A DNA stretch of 64,000 nt from Pararge aegeria (GCF_905163445.1 NC_053196.1:13045501-13109500); one strand, 5' to 3'. Positions 1-11,404 are shown, counted from the first letter of the stretch. Translations and numbers: made by a program. The notes: generated from the sequence alone by a model not told the origin.

Positions 1-66
1 GAATCGAACCCACGGCCTTGGACTCAGAAAGCAGGGTCGCTGCCCACTGCGCCAATCGGTCGTCAA
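1..66 (-). mobile_element. SINE-1, tRNA-like head, cut by window edge
   Basis: Read on the minus strand, this is the head of SINE-1: an A-box-like TTGGCGCAGTGGGC followed by CTGCTTTCTGAGTCCAAGGC and the start of the B box at the window edge. The body lies outside the window. It matches the heads at 9773 (plus), 25250 (minus) and 12450 (minus). Confidence 0.8.
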
Positions 67-139
67 AAGATGAAGGCGCAGTTCTATAACTCTTCTACGA
101 TCATAAGACATTGTGAATATGATGTTTGGCAAACTCCCT

Positions 140-408
140 GGATGGCGTTGTGACTTGCGCTGAGGTTTTTTTATGCCGGAAGACCCGGGGTCATTTTGAA
201 TAATTTAGTAATTAAATTTAGTTGTCTCTGATCTGGTCTGATGGGAGGCTTTGGCCGTCACTAATTACCACAAAGACGTGGCCTAACGACGAACGATTCA
301 GCGTTCCGGTACGATGCCGGAACGCTGAATCGTTGAACAGAAAAAAAAGCTTGGAAACCGCTTAAAAGGGGTAGGTACGGTTTTAATATAACTGCCGTTT
401 AATATGAC
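140..408 (+). mobile_element. SINE-3 copy, diverged, with internal inverted duplication
   Basis: The copy has the middle of SINE-3 (CTGGTCTGATGGGAGGCTTTG, then AAAGACGTGGCCTAACGA) and the segment GGTTTTAATATAACTGCCGT. The head is badly decayed. The central GCGTTCCGG segment turns back on itself (see 292-334), after which the SINE sequence resumes. Confidence 0.6.
292..334. repeat. Perfect 18-bp inverted repeat, 7-nt loop
   Basis: Arms 292-309 (AACGATTCAGCGTTCCGG) and 317-334 are exact reverse complements separated by TACGATG. Both the left arm and the loop are SINE-3 sequence, so the right arm looks like a copied-back segment. Confidence 0.9.
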
Positions 409-489
409 GCAAGATCATTCTCTGCAAGTAAAGTACCAGGGAGATAGAAACACGAAGCGTTAAAGCAATTTGTAGTCAATGTCAAAGTC

Positions 490-790
490 AAATATTTATT
501 TATTCAAATAGGCACATAGATGGCACTTTTGATGCGTTATTATATACAAAATGTGTACATAGCAGTGAGTAGTGACGGCGATAACTACAATCGTAAACTT
601 AAAACTAAAGCTACGAGGGTTCCAATCGCGCCCTGGTTTAAGAAGAAGCCCACAACAAACTTAGCCGGGTGTTCTTTTTGTTATCACCATCTCACATTGT
701 GATTAGAAAATATTTAAGAAGCTACCTGGTTAGAGCAATTGTTCATACCCAAGCTTTTTTATCGTTTACGTAATTCTGTATACTACTTAT
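490..790 (-). mobile_element. LINE-F2 3' end, diverged
   Basis: This stretch shares ordered blocks with 59578-59940 and 33478-33680: AGTGACGGCGATAACT, AACTTAAAACTAAAGCTA, GAGGGTTCCAATC, AAGAAGAAGCCCACAACAA and CATACCCAAGCTTTTTTATC. Small open frames inside it have no family resemblance and are treated as chance. Confidence 0.55.
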
Positions 791-972
791 AATATGGCTT
801 TTCTATAAGCTTTCACTTAATACAAACTTTGAACTTCTTTAGTGACATCCCCAAGATATCAACCGGTAATTTATTATAAAATTGTAGTATGACGCGGGTT
901 ATAAGGGCACTTATAATATATATTTTATAATTTATTGATTATTTTATTTATAGATCTGTGAATATAATCTTA

Positions 973-1036
973 ACAGCCCGCTGCCATCTTACACTGCTTC
1001 ATCACTTACCAGCAGGTGAGATCGCAGTACTCGTAG
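973..1036 (+). mobile_element. SINE-3 3' fragment
   Basis: It carries the 3' part of SINE-3: CTTCATCACTTACCAGCAGG, then TGAGATCGCAGT. The 5' part is absent, as in a 5'-truncated insertion. Confidence 0.65.
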
Positions 1037-2764
1037 TAAATTAATGTAATTGCCTACCTAATAATAACGCGAACATATCGTTCGCGTTTCTGAAGGTACA
1101 GTTTTCTTTTCCCGTGCTAACAATACCTAGCTGCAGCCGAGGCGTGCGACCGGAAGAAATGAATGTTTTGGCTTCACAAGTTCACAGTCCCGCACCGCGT
1201 CTTGAGGAAAATGCACAGAGCAGCTTTCCCATAGAGATTCCTCAATAACTAAGCTACGAGATCTTTTTTTTTCCTAGGTGCTGCAATCAAGTATTTGACA
1301 GCAAATTACTTCTTATTTTTAAAGGTAGTTATGCTTTTACGTTATGAATGACGTACTTATGAGAGTAAAATTAAAAGAATTAAACAAAAGTTGCGTTCGG
1401 AGATTTAATACTGAATTTAGTCTAAAATGAGTATATTTTTGTAATAGGTATTGTTTAAAAAACCTGCCTCATTAGCTAAGCGTGTATTAGTATCATCATA
1501 ACTTCCTGGATATTTCAGGTCAGTTTAAACAGCGTTAGGTATTTCTGCTAAGAATTTCTCTATTTTCTAACAATGAGAAGACTAGGAAAGTTTGCTATGT
1601 CCAACCCTGTGTGGCAGAGAGCCACCGCGTTTGATAACAGTTGTTAAAGACATCAGCGGCTTAGCGTGGAAGGTCTTAGTTCTAAATCCGTTCCTCTGTG
1701 GTAGAAGACGCCTAGAGCTATAACTAGGTATATAAGTAAACTCTTAACAGTACACTATAAAGTAAAAATCTTTTTTGCAATATTTTTTTAAAGTAGAATT
1801 TTATGTAGAGTCTGAAAAAAATTACTCTGTCCGCCTTTCCATGCATGTTACGTTCATATCACTGGTTGGTTGCTCACTGAAGGTTGAAAATAAAAAAAGG
1901 CACGTCGGCACTTGTCTGCCAACTTGTACAAGCTTGGCACTTAGATTAGTTCCGAAGTTGTTCCGAACTTTCGTGTAGGATGAATGTGGAAAAATCTTTG
2001 CCTGGCCACGTTTTGTCACAGAAAGTTTTTTGTTAGTCTATGAATGTTCCGTTTTTTAAATATTCGAAATACTTATATTGTGTGTCTGGGAAAAACGTAG
2101 CAGTGAAATATTATCGTTTGACATATTAAAAACTTAGTTACTAGGAATTATATGCAGAAAAAGAAAATATAATACATAAAATATTTAATTTTGCACAAAA
2201 AAATCATGCTATCAAAAATTTCGACGGCATCTTACCCACTGGGTAATGAAATCTATATTTCATTTTTAACTGAACTCAAGTTGGACATAATCTCTAACAG
2301 GATTAAAAGCTATTAAAAGTGATTAAGCGAGCATGAAGTCTGTATATCATGATTCCACCTCCGGGCTGACGCGGGGCTTGTCTATGCCGTGCTCGTGTCT
2401 ATGTGGGTATATACAATATAGATCGCGGTGCGCGGTAATGAATCAGATGTGTATCGGAGACGTGTGAGAACACACGGCCGAAATACAGGCCGTTAATATT
2501 GGCTCGCGTGCAATGTTACTTGGATTTGGAACGGAGAGAAATATAAATTTCCAAAACTCTATTTTAAAGTGGAAAACTTTTTAATCGATTATATATTTAA
2601 AATTAAATATTATTGAAATTAAACAAGCATATTGCTAACGTATATGCGATATTAAGGTACATAATATTTTTATAATAAATTTGCGTTTTAAACCGCCCCC
2701 CAAGTTAAGTTAAGAGCCATAAATGACCAATATAATTTGCATAATGAATACCCCTTAAATATGC
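1037..2764. other. No gene recognised
   Basis: This is AT-rich DNA with stops in all frames at short intervals. Open frames near 1775-2019 lack any recognisable motif. A GC-richer patch at about 2345-2530 is not repeated elsewhere in the window. Confidence 0.5.
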
Positions 2765-2935
2765 CAATTATTAATTGGTTGAAGTGGCAATGAGTTAGGG
2801 GGTTAGGTAGGAATGCTAGAGTGCTGCAGCATTGCTAGATCCCTACGCCTGTTTACATGCGGCTCAAGACCGTGGCGTGTATAAACCTGAAATCAAATTA
2901 TCTATGTCCAGCAGTGGAAGTCCTACTAATCTAAG
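2765..2935 (+). pseudogene. RTE-type LINE 3' end relic
   Basis: GTTGAAGTGGCAATGAGTTA matches the nucleotide version of the RTE C-terminal KWQWAGH-type motif. The stretch ends with TATGTCCAGCAGTGGAAGTC, the usual end of these elements. The coding frame is destroyed. Confidence 0.5.
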
Positions 2936-3189
2936 TACTTCAATAAGTTCTACCATATCTATGCATTCATCTAAGTAATAATGGCTATATTTGAGATTTA
3001 AGAAGATTTTAATTATATAGCGTAGCACTGTCTATAGGTTGTTAACTCTGCAGTTAATTCGTGCACGGCTCGCCTGGAGCACGAAATAAAAGTTAAATTC
3101 GGCCCGATAAGCGCCAAATTTTCAATGTTTTCACTGCAGTTGCGGGCCTATACTTACTCGTTATTCATATGTATCGTAAATATACGTTA

Positions 3190-3446
3190 AAGCGGTTACA
3201 GCTTAGTGGTTAGGACTTCGGCTTTACGTTTAGGGGGTCGACTTCGACACGCACCTCTTACTTTTCTAAGTTAAGTTTATTTGAAGTAAATAAAATACCT
3301 CTTGCTTTAACGGTGAAGGAAGACATCCTGATTCCTGAGGAAATCTGCAAGCCTGAGAGTTCTCCATACCTAACCATGTGAAATCCAACAACCCCTTCCT
3401 TTGCCCCATAGTGGGCCAGTAAAGGGTTGATATAATTATGATGATG
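3190..3446 (+). mobile_element. SINE-2, near full length
   Basis: The head AGCTTAGTGGTTAGGACTTC (A-box region) is followed by a decayed B box, CTTTAACGGTGAAGGAAGAC, GCCTGAGAGTTCTCCAT, CATAGTGGGCCAGTAAAGGG and a short GATGATG tail. There are internal deletions relative to other copies. Confidence 0.75.
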
Positions 3447-3569
3447 TATACGTACGTTAGATGTGTTTATGTTAATTTAAAATATTACGACATGGGATAT
3501 TTTATACATTTTTATTAATAACGTTTTACATGCGCTATATTTTTCGAACGTACGATTCTGAATTATCAT

Positions 3570-3660
3570 CCATCCCAGCCTATTTGTTCCACTACTGAAA
3601 AGGTCTCCCAGGATTAAGAGGATTAGTAGCTCCAGGCTGATTCAATAAGGGTTGAAAGGT
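3570..3660. repeat. Possible decayed SINE-like fragment
   Basis: CATCCCAGCCTATTTGTTCC plus a partial CTGAAAAGGTCTCCCAGG resembles a dispersed lepidopteran repeat (CCCAGCC...CCACTGCTGGGCACAGG type) recalled from memory. Only this single short match is present here. Confidence 0.35.
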
Positions 3661-4014
3661 ATACGGTGTTACATGCTTACTGAAGTTAAAATTTCGGACT
3701 TGTCATAATGTACTAATAATACATATTGTTGTATTATTACAACTACCCTACTCAAAACATTTAGCATCCCACTTGGTAAAAGACATAGACATAGTCTGAA
3801 GCTGCTGCTAATTATGTTCTCCTTGTCCATACTTCACTGCTCAAACTATTCTCTCAAGGTCATATGCTATCTTCAGGCTAATATAGGTATATATAAACCA
3901 GAAACAGGTCCCATTTTTATGGCAGATTTTTTATAGACCTACCGCGGTGCTAATACTCGTTTGGGTTGGGGACTCTCAGTCTCAATAAAGACAGTGCATT
4001 TAAAAAATATTTAT
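3661..4014. other. No gene recognised
   Basis: No motif, long frame or repeated segment was identified. Confidence 0.5.
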
Positions 4015-4140
4015 TTTATTTATTTAAACATCTTTATTGCGTAATAAAGGAAAAATTACAAATATAGTTAAACAAAAAATTAAAAGCAAAAGGCGACCTT
4101 ATCACTAAAAGTGATCTCTGCCAGGTAACCTTACCGAAAG
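4015..4140 (-). mobile_element. LINE-E 3' end
   Basis: On the minus strand it reads GGTTACCTGGCAGAGATCAC, then AGTGATAAGGTCGCC and an A/T-rich end with TTATTGCG (reverse of CAATAA). This is the layout shared by the LINE-E copies at 19614, 29278 and 47213. Confidence 0.65.
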
Positions 4141-5930
4141 TACCTACACAACAAAACATGAGAGACGGGAAATCGCAATTAAAATAAACAATACATAAAT
4201 TAAAAAAAATTAGCATCTTAAATACAATGATGAATGCAATGGACACTTGCCCTTATAGCTCTATGTTTTATTGCAAATGAGTAAAGCGCAAGAATAAAGA
4301 AAATAAAGCTCCACGCACACAACAGGGTTGTTTTTAAACTCGTTCACACGACGCCCTCGCTGAACTCGCACGTGGTTCTTTGTACGCCGCGAGCCAACTT
4401 TCCTGTTTGCCTTATTTTTTCCGTATTTACATTTTAAGCGGGGCGTACGTCGGATAATTAGGTACATGTGTTGTTTTTACCTGCTTGTTAAAGCAAAGAG
4501 AGAATAGGGAACAGGAATCGTGTGTTAAAGTTCCGCTGAATAATAAAATTGTTGTTGGTGCTTATCGGATTTTTTAAATTACCGACGGGCATTGAATGGT
4601 TTTAAAATAGAGGTTTTTTAATAGTTAGTTGCCGCGGTTTGCAATCTTTACATTTAAAGTACCTAAAATTGGTATTGACGTAGAATGTTCGGTTTTGTAT
4701 CATCTGAGTAACCAGATCGGAAACTCGTGAACTATGTTTAATAAAAGCTTAATTGTTAAAACCAAGATCTTGCTTTGAGTCTTAAGATACAGAAATTTCC
4801 AATGTATAAATTTGAAACGAAACTTATTCCAAAATATAGTTATTTTTTTATATGTTATGCAAATACGTATAACATGTAAGTAGTTTATATTGCATGTGTC
4901 AGTCGACTAACTTAGTATATTAGGTAAGTAAGTATCTACCTAATTTTATCACGATAATTACTTCTCGAAACAATTACGTGTTACGTTTTATTACATAACT
5001 TTTTTACGTTAGTTGAAGTTGGTATAATTAAAATACAAGAAAAATGAAAGCATAGTTACAATTCACCCAAGTTTTTTGTCACTTGCACATTAACTATTAT
5101 GTAGAATTTTATAATCCCTTAATTTTATAATAAGTTGAAATAATACGTATGTGAGTGACTAAGTATAGAATAGAAAGTTAGATACAATACACTAACGGTC
5201 ATAAAGTAAGGTAATAAACATTCGGGCATGTTACCCATCGCTTTGTTATGTGTAGTGGTGTTAAAAACAAAGCGGATTTTACCTGACTCCGGACTTACCA
5301 TACACACATCTTTTTTCCTGGAAAAGATAAAGGCAAAACAATACAGGGCGCATAGTTATGTGAGAAAATAATAATAGTTATGCATTATGTCCAGGAAGAA
5401 GCAGATAAAGACACGTATTTGAGTGCACTTTTACCGAAACGTTTATACTCAGTTGATTAGTATTATTTTACCACGAACATAGATTAGGAGTATGTCAAAT
5501 ATGTTGCAATCAAGGGCTAACGTGGAGAGTAATAAAAAAAATAGACCTTAATTTATTATAAAGTGCAAAAAATGAATGCTGCCGAAATGACATAAAACGT
5601 AATGAGAATTGTAATGAAAAACATTGTAAAATAATTTTAAAAGAGGTAAAGCATATTTATTATTTACCAATTAGTAGGTACATTAAAAAATGATACCCTC
5701 AACATTTTGCGCAGACCGTACTATACCGTGTTTATGATTGAATTTAAAATTCGAATGAAAATAGGATATTGCATTTCAAATTGAAGGCGTATTGCCATCA
5801 CATAGCTCTAGACAAATATTTGTTCTAAATTCAAAAAGCCACCATATCATGCTTCCAAACTATAAAGCTCTGCACACACTTTACAAAACACGATTTCGGA
5901 AGTTGAGATAAGGGCATTAATGGATTGACT
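4141..5930. other. No gene recognised
   Basis: The sequence is AT-rich. Minus-strand open frames of 60-70 codons near 4034-4467 and 5125-5307 have no recognisable domain. Confidence 0.5.
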
Positions 5931-6300
5931 GACATAAATGTGACGTCACTCCACATATTTCAGGCGATCGCATGTACGTTTGGCCAGTGTTACCTGAGCT
6001 TTGCGAGCTTGAATTTTGTTAGAACGCTTGGTTCTTTTAACGTCGGTCATGTTTGCGTTATCTGATAGTTTTGGGGTTACATTTTCGTATGCGTGGTCCG
6101 GCTCACGCGTTAAGGGTTAGATAAGGATCGTGCATTAGCATTTTCGGCAGTACGTGGTGGTTTCGGCTGTCTTGAGGTCATGTGTTGGTTTCTTGCACGC
6201 GACGCTTAAGCGATTACGGTGACCTTAATCGCCCATTACCTACGCATGTGGAAAATAAGGGAAATTAAAATAAATCGTACGATTTCATTGCGTTACTTAA
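5931..6300. other. GC-richer unique block with a consensus CRE
   Basis: The exact palindrome TGACGTCA lies at 5941-5948, the consensus site for CREB/ATF-type bZIP factors. The next 300 bases are GC-richer than their surroundings and do not match any repeat in the window. Regulatory function is speculation. Confidence 0.3.
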
Positions 6301-6394
6301 ACTTTTGTTTTGTGATTGCAAGATTCTTACTTACATTAAATAAATGCGACATGTTCGTTTATTTATAATATTTTTTTTAAAAGTTTTTATTAAA

Positions 6395-6560
6395 AGCAAA
6401 AGACCCAGTAACACGCCCTGTTAATCTACTTGATTTTTGGCATAGAGTTAGTTGGAAAGACTGAAGAAGAAGGCTATTTTGTATCCCAGAAAAACAGACG
6501 GGTTCCTACGGGATTTCTTGAAAACTTTAATAAACGCGGAAGACGACTTCTGCTTGATTC
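6395..6560 (+). repeat. Rep-H copy (Helitron-like family)
   Basis: It shares ACGCCCTGTTAATC, GATTTTTGGCATAGAGTTAG, CCTACGGGATTTCTTGAAAA and an AACGCGGAAGACG end with 16970-17120, and in opposite orientation with 13600-13720 and 20340-20570. Confidence 0.55.
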
Positions 6561-6673
6561 ACATTTTCATATCCTATTAAACTAAACTAAACTTTATAAA
6601 TAATTTAGCCTATATATTATTTATTAGCCTTTCAACCATACAATGAGGTAGTTTTCCAGTTCGTTTATGTTGT

Positions 6674-6757
6674 GATTGTGATAGCGATAGCGATAGCGAC
6701 AGCGACAGCGACTGCGACTGCGACTGCGACTGCGACTGAGACTGAGACTGCGACTGC
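6674..6757 (+). repeat. Hexanucleotide microsatellite
   Basis: About 13 units of a six-base repeat drift through GATAGC, GACAGC, GACTGC and GAGACT variants. The ordered blocks of variants suggest stepwise expansion. Confidence 0.9.
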
Positions 6758-7079
6758 AAAATTTCAAGTCTCTTCGCCTTATGGTTCCAGAGATATCGTG
6801 ATGAGTCTATATTTTTTTATATATAAATTCAAGTAAGTATTTGGTTTTTTTTGTAAGTATGTTTTTGTTCGCGGCGCTAGATCCGGCTAGTTTATGTCAC
6901 AGCTTGATGGATCTTACAGCTCATACTCTCATGTCTCTCTTCTCGTTTTTTTCACTTTGTAACTACTTTCTAGTTTTTTATTCGCAAGTTGTGGCAGTCT
7001 TTAAGTGGGTCTACAATATAACATTAATATGTTTCTTAATTTTTTGTTTAGTTTTATAAGAGTTATTGTCTATTAAATA
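6758..7079. other. No gene recognised
   Basis: T-rich sequence. A plus-strand frame at 6841-7059 encodes a Phe/Leu-rich peptide, as expected from translated T-rich DNA, so it is not called. Confidence 0.5.
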
Positions 7080-7210
7080 AATAAATATAGATTCGGATAT
7101 TATTTCGACTTGTGCGCCAGTGCTCTGAGAGTTGATAAAGCTGTGGGAGAAGATACATTTTTATCCTTTCCCCGGGGATATAATTGTATACTGCCCATGC
7201 TAGTCGTGCT
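7080..7210 (+). repeat. Rep-K copy
   Basis: It shares CTTGTGCGCCAGTGCTCTGA, GATAAAGCTGTGGGAGAAGA and TTTTTATCCTTTCCCCGGGG with 61640-62165 (plus) and 52181-52568 (minus, tandem). Confidence 0.7.
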
Positions 7211-7258
7211 GAGACCACACCACTTACCAACAGGTGAGATTGAAGTCAAGGTCAAACT
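7211..7258 (+). mobile_element. SINE-3 3' fragment
   Basis: CACCACTTACCAACAGGTGA followed by GATTGAAGTCAAGG matches the SINE-3 3' part. It abuts rep-K directly. Confidence 0.55.
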
Positions 7259-7714
7259 TTTGGAATAAAAAAAAATATAATATTCCACACACCTTCAATT
7301 CACCAAAAAGTCCCAAACATTTACGATACACAGGTAGACTTGTAACATAAAGGAATCGTAAAAGGATATAAGCAATAAACATTGCAAGTATTGTTTGTAT
7401 GTCGGTACGTTCAGAAGGCATAGAGAGGTGGCGTAAGTGGCCAAGTGCGTTTCAGCACACGCATAAGGTTGGGTTCCGTTATGACATTATGACAGTGATA
7501 GTAGTGTCAGAGCTTTTTGCGACATCTCGGCCGGGGCAATGCTACCACCATAATTTCAGCTGCAAAACATTGTTAATTAAAGTATATAGTAAGTAAATTT
7601 TATTTAATTAATTATTATTTATATATTTTCTTGTAATTTATTTTTATTATTTAAATATTATTTTGCGTACACCCCACCCTACCCTACTTCTTAACTTCAT
7701 GTACGTACCTACTT
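7259..7714. other. No gene recognised
   Basis: Overlapping short frames on both strands at 7100-7600 show no domain or codon signal. Confidence 0.5.
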
Positions 7715-7810
7715 TGGTAGATTGCCTGGTAGCGATCGATTTTAAGCGATAAGGCCACCCAGTAGACCTTTTCTGTCTTTCTTTCAATTGTGTGTTTTTT
7801 ATTGAAGTAA
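7715..7810 (+). mobile_element. LINE-E 3' end, fragment
   Basis: GATTGCCTGGTAGCGATCGA is followed by AAGCGATAAGGCCACCCAGT, then a T-rich end. Confidence 0.65.
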
Positions 7811-8805
7811 AACTTAGTTATGGGCGACTAGGGAGTAACTTAGATTTTTTTCTGACGGAAGTAACGCTTACGTCAGACGTCTATGTAGTTTCCGCTATTT
7901 ATATATAATAATTTGAAATGGTCGTAAGTATATGTCATATACGCCACGCTTGTTGACTTGACTTGACAGCTAGTGACAAATATCTTAATTATTTAGGATT
8001 ATTTATTTCCAATATTTTCAAACGGATCAATTGTGAATAACAAAGTGAATAAAACTTAAACAGTTTTAGAAAAAGTATTTCAAATTGCAAAAGTTTTTTG
8101 AAAAGCTCTAAAAATACTTGTTTATTTATTACTTTTGTAAAAAAATAAATAAATTATTAAAAAATTACCTCATGATTGCGACATTCCATAATATTCAATG
8201 ACAAGGTTACATTGACATGTGCTGATCTAACCTTCAATTTTCTACTCTCAATTATTCTATTTAACAAATGAAAATATTTATAAAATGTGAAAGTGATATT
8301 AATGAATTTTAAATATCATGTAAAATGAAATAGTGAATATTAAATTAAATGGCGGAGTCCCAGTAACATTTTACTTTTTCATCAATAAATAATAATAAAA
8401 GTTTTATTTGAAAATGAAAAAATGCTTTATTGTCATAAAGAAAAACAAAACAGAATGAAAAGTACTTAAACATAACACATAAAATAGTTTAACTTTGTTT
8501 TAGTTTGCACAGATAAAAAGTGTACCTGTTCTCTGAACTAGTTGAGACTGTGTCTCGGAAAACAGGGCTAACCTGCTCGATGACATAGCTTACTGCTATT
8601 TCAATCGCGCGTAAAGGTAACACACATACTTTTTTTGCTTTGTCTTTGGTGTACCATAAAGTGTATTTGCTGCTGTTCCGCTTTGAAATGCGTGGTTGCC
8701 GTCATAATTACTGGCTCATGAGGCTTAACACCCACGCCTCAAGCTAAGGGACACATGGCGTCACGTTGTATGACGTTGTCCCTTCTTGCCATGCGAATTG
8801 TTGCT
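7811..8805. other. No gene recognised
   Basis: The sequence is AT-rich. Around 8420-8500, ATGCTTTATTGTCATAAAGA could be the reversed tail of another LINE 3' end, but support is weak. Confidence 0.4.
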
Positions 8806-9050
8806 TCAATAAATAAATATACTACGACAATACACACATCGCCATCTAGCCCCAAAGTAAGCGTAGCTTGTGTTATGGGTGCTAAGATGCCTGATGAATA
8901 TTTTTATGAATTATATACATAAACACTTAGAATATACATATAAACACTCAGACACTGAAAAACCTTCAGGCTCACAAACATTTTCCAGTCGTGGAAATCG
9001 AACCCACGGCCTTGAGCTCGGAAAGCAGGGTCGCTGCAAACTGCGTACTA
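8806..9050 (-). mobile_element. SINE-1, near full length
   Basis: Reading on the minus strand: head with GGCCGTGGGTTCGATTTCC (B box), TGTCTGAGTGTTTATATG, CCATAACACAAGCTACGC, GGGGCTAGATGGCGATGTGT and a TATTTATTTATT tail. The B box is nearly consensus; the far 5' head is altered. Confidence 0.85.
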
Positions 9051-9178
9051 TTGCAATAGAGGCCTGACTACGGAGATAAATCTAAAACGAGGCTGCCTAA
9101 AAGCTGAAAGCAAGTACGTACCTATAGAAAGTTTTAAGCCCTGCATTCATAACAAAGATCTTATAAATTTAACCAAAA

Positions 9179-9287
9179 GGCGTAGTCGATGGCTGCCGTT
9201 GTGCTGACTATACGGTAACCTCTAACGCTGCCATTTTTGATCACATAAAACCACTACTTAATTAAATAAGTGGCCACCGACTACACC
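9179..9287. repeat. Possible small MITE with imperfect terminal repeats
   Basis: GGCGTAGTCGATGGC at 9179 and the reverse complement of GCCACCGACTACACC ending at 9287 match at 13 of 15 positions. They are about 110 bp apart. There are no other copies in the window. Confidence 0.35.
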
Positions 9288-9588
9288 TATGTGTTTGTCC
9301 AACGGATTTGTAATGTCGCCATATTAATAGCAACATTTGACTTTAAAAATGCCAATGAAATTATAAGGACTCCGTCGTTCTAGTGCGGAATTCTAAAAAA
9401 GGCTCGGAATAGGACAATGTGTGTAGGCCTGACGCCGAGGGTATCATCAAATACAAAAGAATAACGGACACACGGAGATATATTGATAAGTAATGAAGAC
9501 ATAAGTACTCACCTTTTCTTTTTACATAACTTTAGTTAGAGGTAGATGCCGTGGATACAGCTTTTTATTTTAAGTAATTATATATCAC

Positions 9589-9668
9589 TAGCTTTAACGG
9601 TGCAGGTAAATATAGTGCGGAAAACTGCATACCCTGAGATTTGTCCATAATGTTCTCACTCTCTGAAA
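9589..9668 (+). mobile_element. SINE-2 fragment
   Basis: GCTTTAACGGTGCAGG and TGTCCATAATGTTCTCACTC are SINE-2 middle blocks. The head and tail are missing. Confidence 0.5.
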
Positions 9669-9772
9669 CCGCCGCCGCACCGCACCACTGACATTCGATA
9701 TAGGACGCGTCTTAAATACCAAAGTAAAAATTAAATTTTCTTAATACGTAGTGATGACTTCCCTCAACTTGG

Positions 9773-9996
9773 AGGGCCGATTGGCGCAGTGGGCTGCGAG
9801 CCTGCTTTCTGAGTACAAGGCCGTGGGTTAGATTCCCACAACTGGAAAATGTTTGTGTGATGAACATTAATGTTTTTCAGTGTCTGGGTGTTTATATATT
9901 ATAAGTATATATATATATTATTCATAAAATAATTCATCAGTTATCTAAGTACCCATAACACAAACTTCGCTTTCTTTGGGACTAGGTTTGGGATGT
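9773..9996 (+). mobile_element. SINE-1, near full length
   Basis: The A box TTGGCGCAGTGGGC and B box GGTTAGATTCC (one change from consensus) are in tRNA-like spacing. The body follows: ACAACTGGAAAATGTTTGTG, TTTCAGTGTCTGGGTG and ACCCATAACACAAAC. The GGGACTAG segment is intact but the tail is decayed. Confidence 0.85.
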
Positions 9997-10104
9997 GGTA
10001 GTAGGTACATTAAAAAAAGGAAAAAAACTCAAAATGTCGTACATAAACATGTACAAATATGTAAAAAATGATATAATTTTTATCAGTTCTAATATTATAA
10101 ATAT

Positions 10105-10150
10105 TAGTACTGTTTAAAATTAATTAAATATAATATTTTAAACAGTACTA
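10105..10150. repeat. Perfect 16-bp inverted repeat
   Basis: TAGTACTGTTTAAAAT at 10105-10120 is exactly complemented at 10135-10150, with a 14-nt AT loop. No flanking repeat identity was found. Confidence 0.85.
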
Positions 10151-10499
10151 ATTCTAATTTTAAAAAGTTGCTTTAAGTTTGGGAGACGCTTATTTGTAAC
10201 AAAACTTAAAATTAATAGCATGGCATTAACTGCGTGGCACTTAACCATCATAAACACGGTGAGGTTTAGTTTGAAGCGCCGTAACTACAGTTTAACCTGA
10301 CTAATGTGCGCCTTAATCGCTGTCTAAACTGAGATTAATTGATAAGTAGTCGTTTAAGAAATTATGTGACTTACGAGTGTTTGGTTAGTCACTTACTCGT
10401 CTTGATCACAGAATTAAGAACATACAGACGCCGACATCACATAGAACATAGAGAAGAAGAAGAATACACGACTAATATTGAAGCAACATCATTGTCACC

Positions 10500-10648
10500 A
10501 ACCAGATGAGAAAGGTTTACGCCGTAGTCCACCACGCTGGCTAAGTGCGTATTGGTGGACTTCACACGCTTCTGAGAACATTATTGAGAACTCTCAGGCA
10601 TGCAGGTAGTCTCACGTATTTTTCCCTCATCGTTAAAGCAAGTGATAG
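10500..10648 (-). mobile_element. SINE-2, truncated
   Basis: Contains GTCCACCACGCTGGC, GTATTGGTGGACTTCACACG and GAACTCTCAGGCATGCAGG, reading minus-strand SINE-2. The tRNA head is missing. Confidence 0.75.
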
Positions 10649-10788
10649 TAATAATAATATTCTTTATGTACAAAAGTTATATCAATTTCTTAAAAATAAT
10701 ATATAATAACAATAAAAATAACTTAAGCAACTTATTTGTTGTGTTAATTTAACTATAAAATAAATAAATAAAAAAACGTGTGTGTAGT

Positions 10789-11028
10789 TATGTACACGCA
10801 TCAGAAGTTATACATCTTTGGCGTAACAAGATAAAAATCTTTCCAAAAATTTTATCTTTTGCCTTATGTAGAAAAAACCACTAACAATAGAAAAAGGTAT
10901 TTAATACTTATGTACACGCATCAGAAGTTATACATCTTTGGCGTAACAAGATAAAAAAAAATCCAAAAATTTTATCTTTTGCCTTATGTAGAAAAAACCA
11001 CTAACAATAGAGAAAAGGTATTTAATAC
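10789..11028. repeat. Tandem duplication, 2 x 120 bp
   Basis: Copy 1 (10789-10908) and copy 2 (10909-11028) share TGTACACGCATCAGAAGTTA and everything after it. They differ mainly at a short run after GATAAAAA. Confidence 0.9.
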
Positions 11029-11136
11029 ATTTAAAGTTTTATTATAGCGCATTATGTAGTTAAATACTGTTCATTTAAATATCCCAAAAAAAAAAAACTA
11101 CATAACAAAAGAAATGGACATAATAAACATAATTAA

Positions 11137-11271
11137 ATTTGGAATACTAATCGACTCATTATCGGACAGCCAAGTATCACTCAACATTAAAATTTGAGAT
11201 TTTTCTTCAATTATATCAATTAAATCGGAATGAGCCCCCAGACCTTGACAATTGTAAGTGTGCACTGTCAA
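11137..11271 (-). pseudogene. Non-LTR retrotransposon endonuclease N-terminal relic
   Basis: The minus-strand frame encodes LTVHTYNCQGLG, then IIEEKSQILMLSDTWLSDNE. The pattern of a strand ending in Tyr-Asn-Cys-Gln-Gly, about 15 residues, then hydrophobics and Asp-Thr-Trp-Leu matches the first two motifs of APE-type endonucleases of CR1/Jockey-like LINEs. The catalytic Glu of the second motif (usually E-T-W) is Asp here. Nothing else of the enzyme follows, so this is a 45-codon remnant. Confidence 0.55.
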
Positions 11272-11404
11272 TCCATATATATATATATAGCTAACTTCAG
11301 GGAGTCGCTTTTTTGTGACGGTGTGCGCGCGCATCGTAAAAATATACTGTCATTTATTCCGTAACGCGCCAAAACACTAACTTCAATAAATAAACTATAC
11401 ACTA

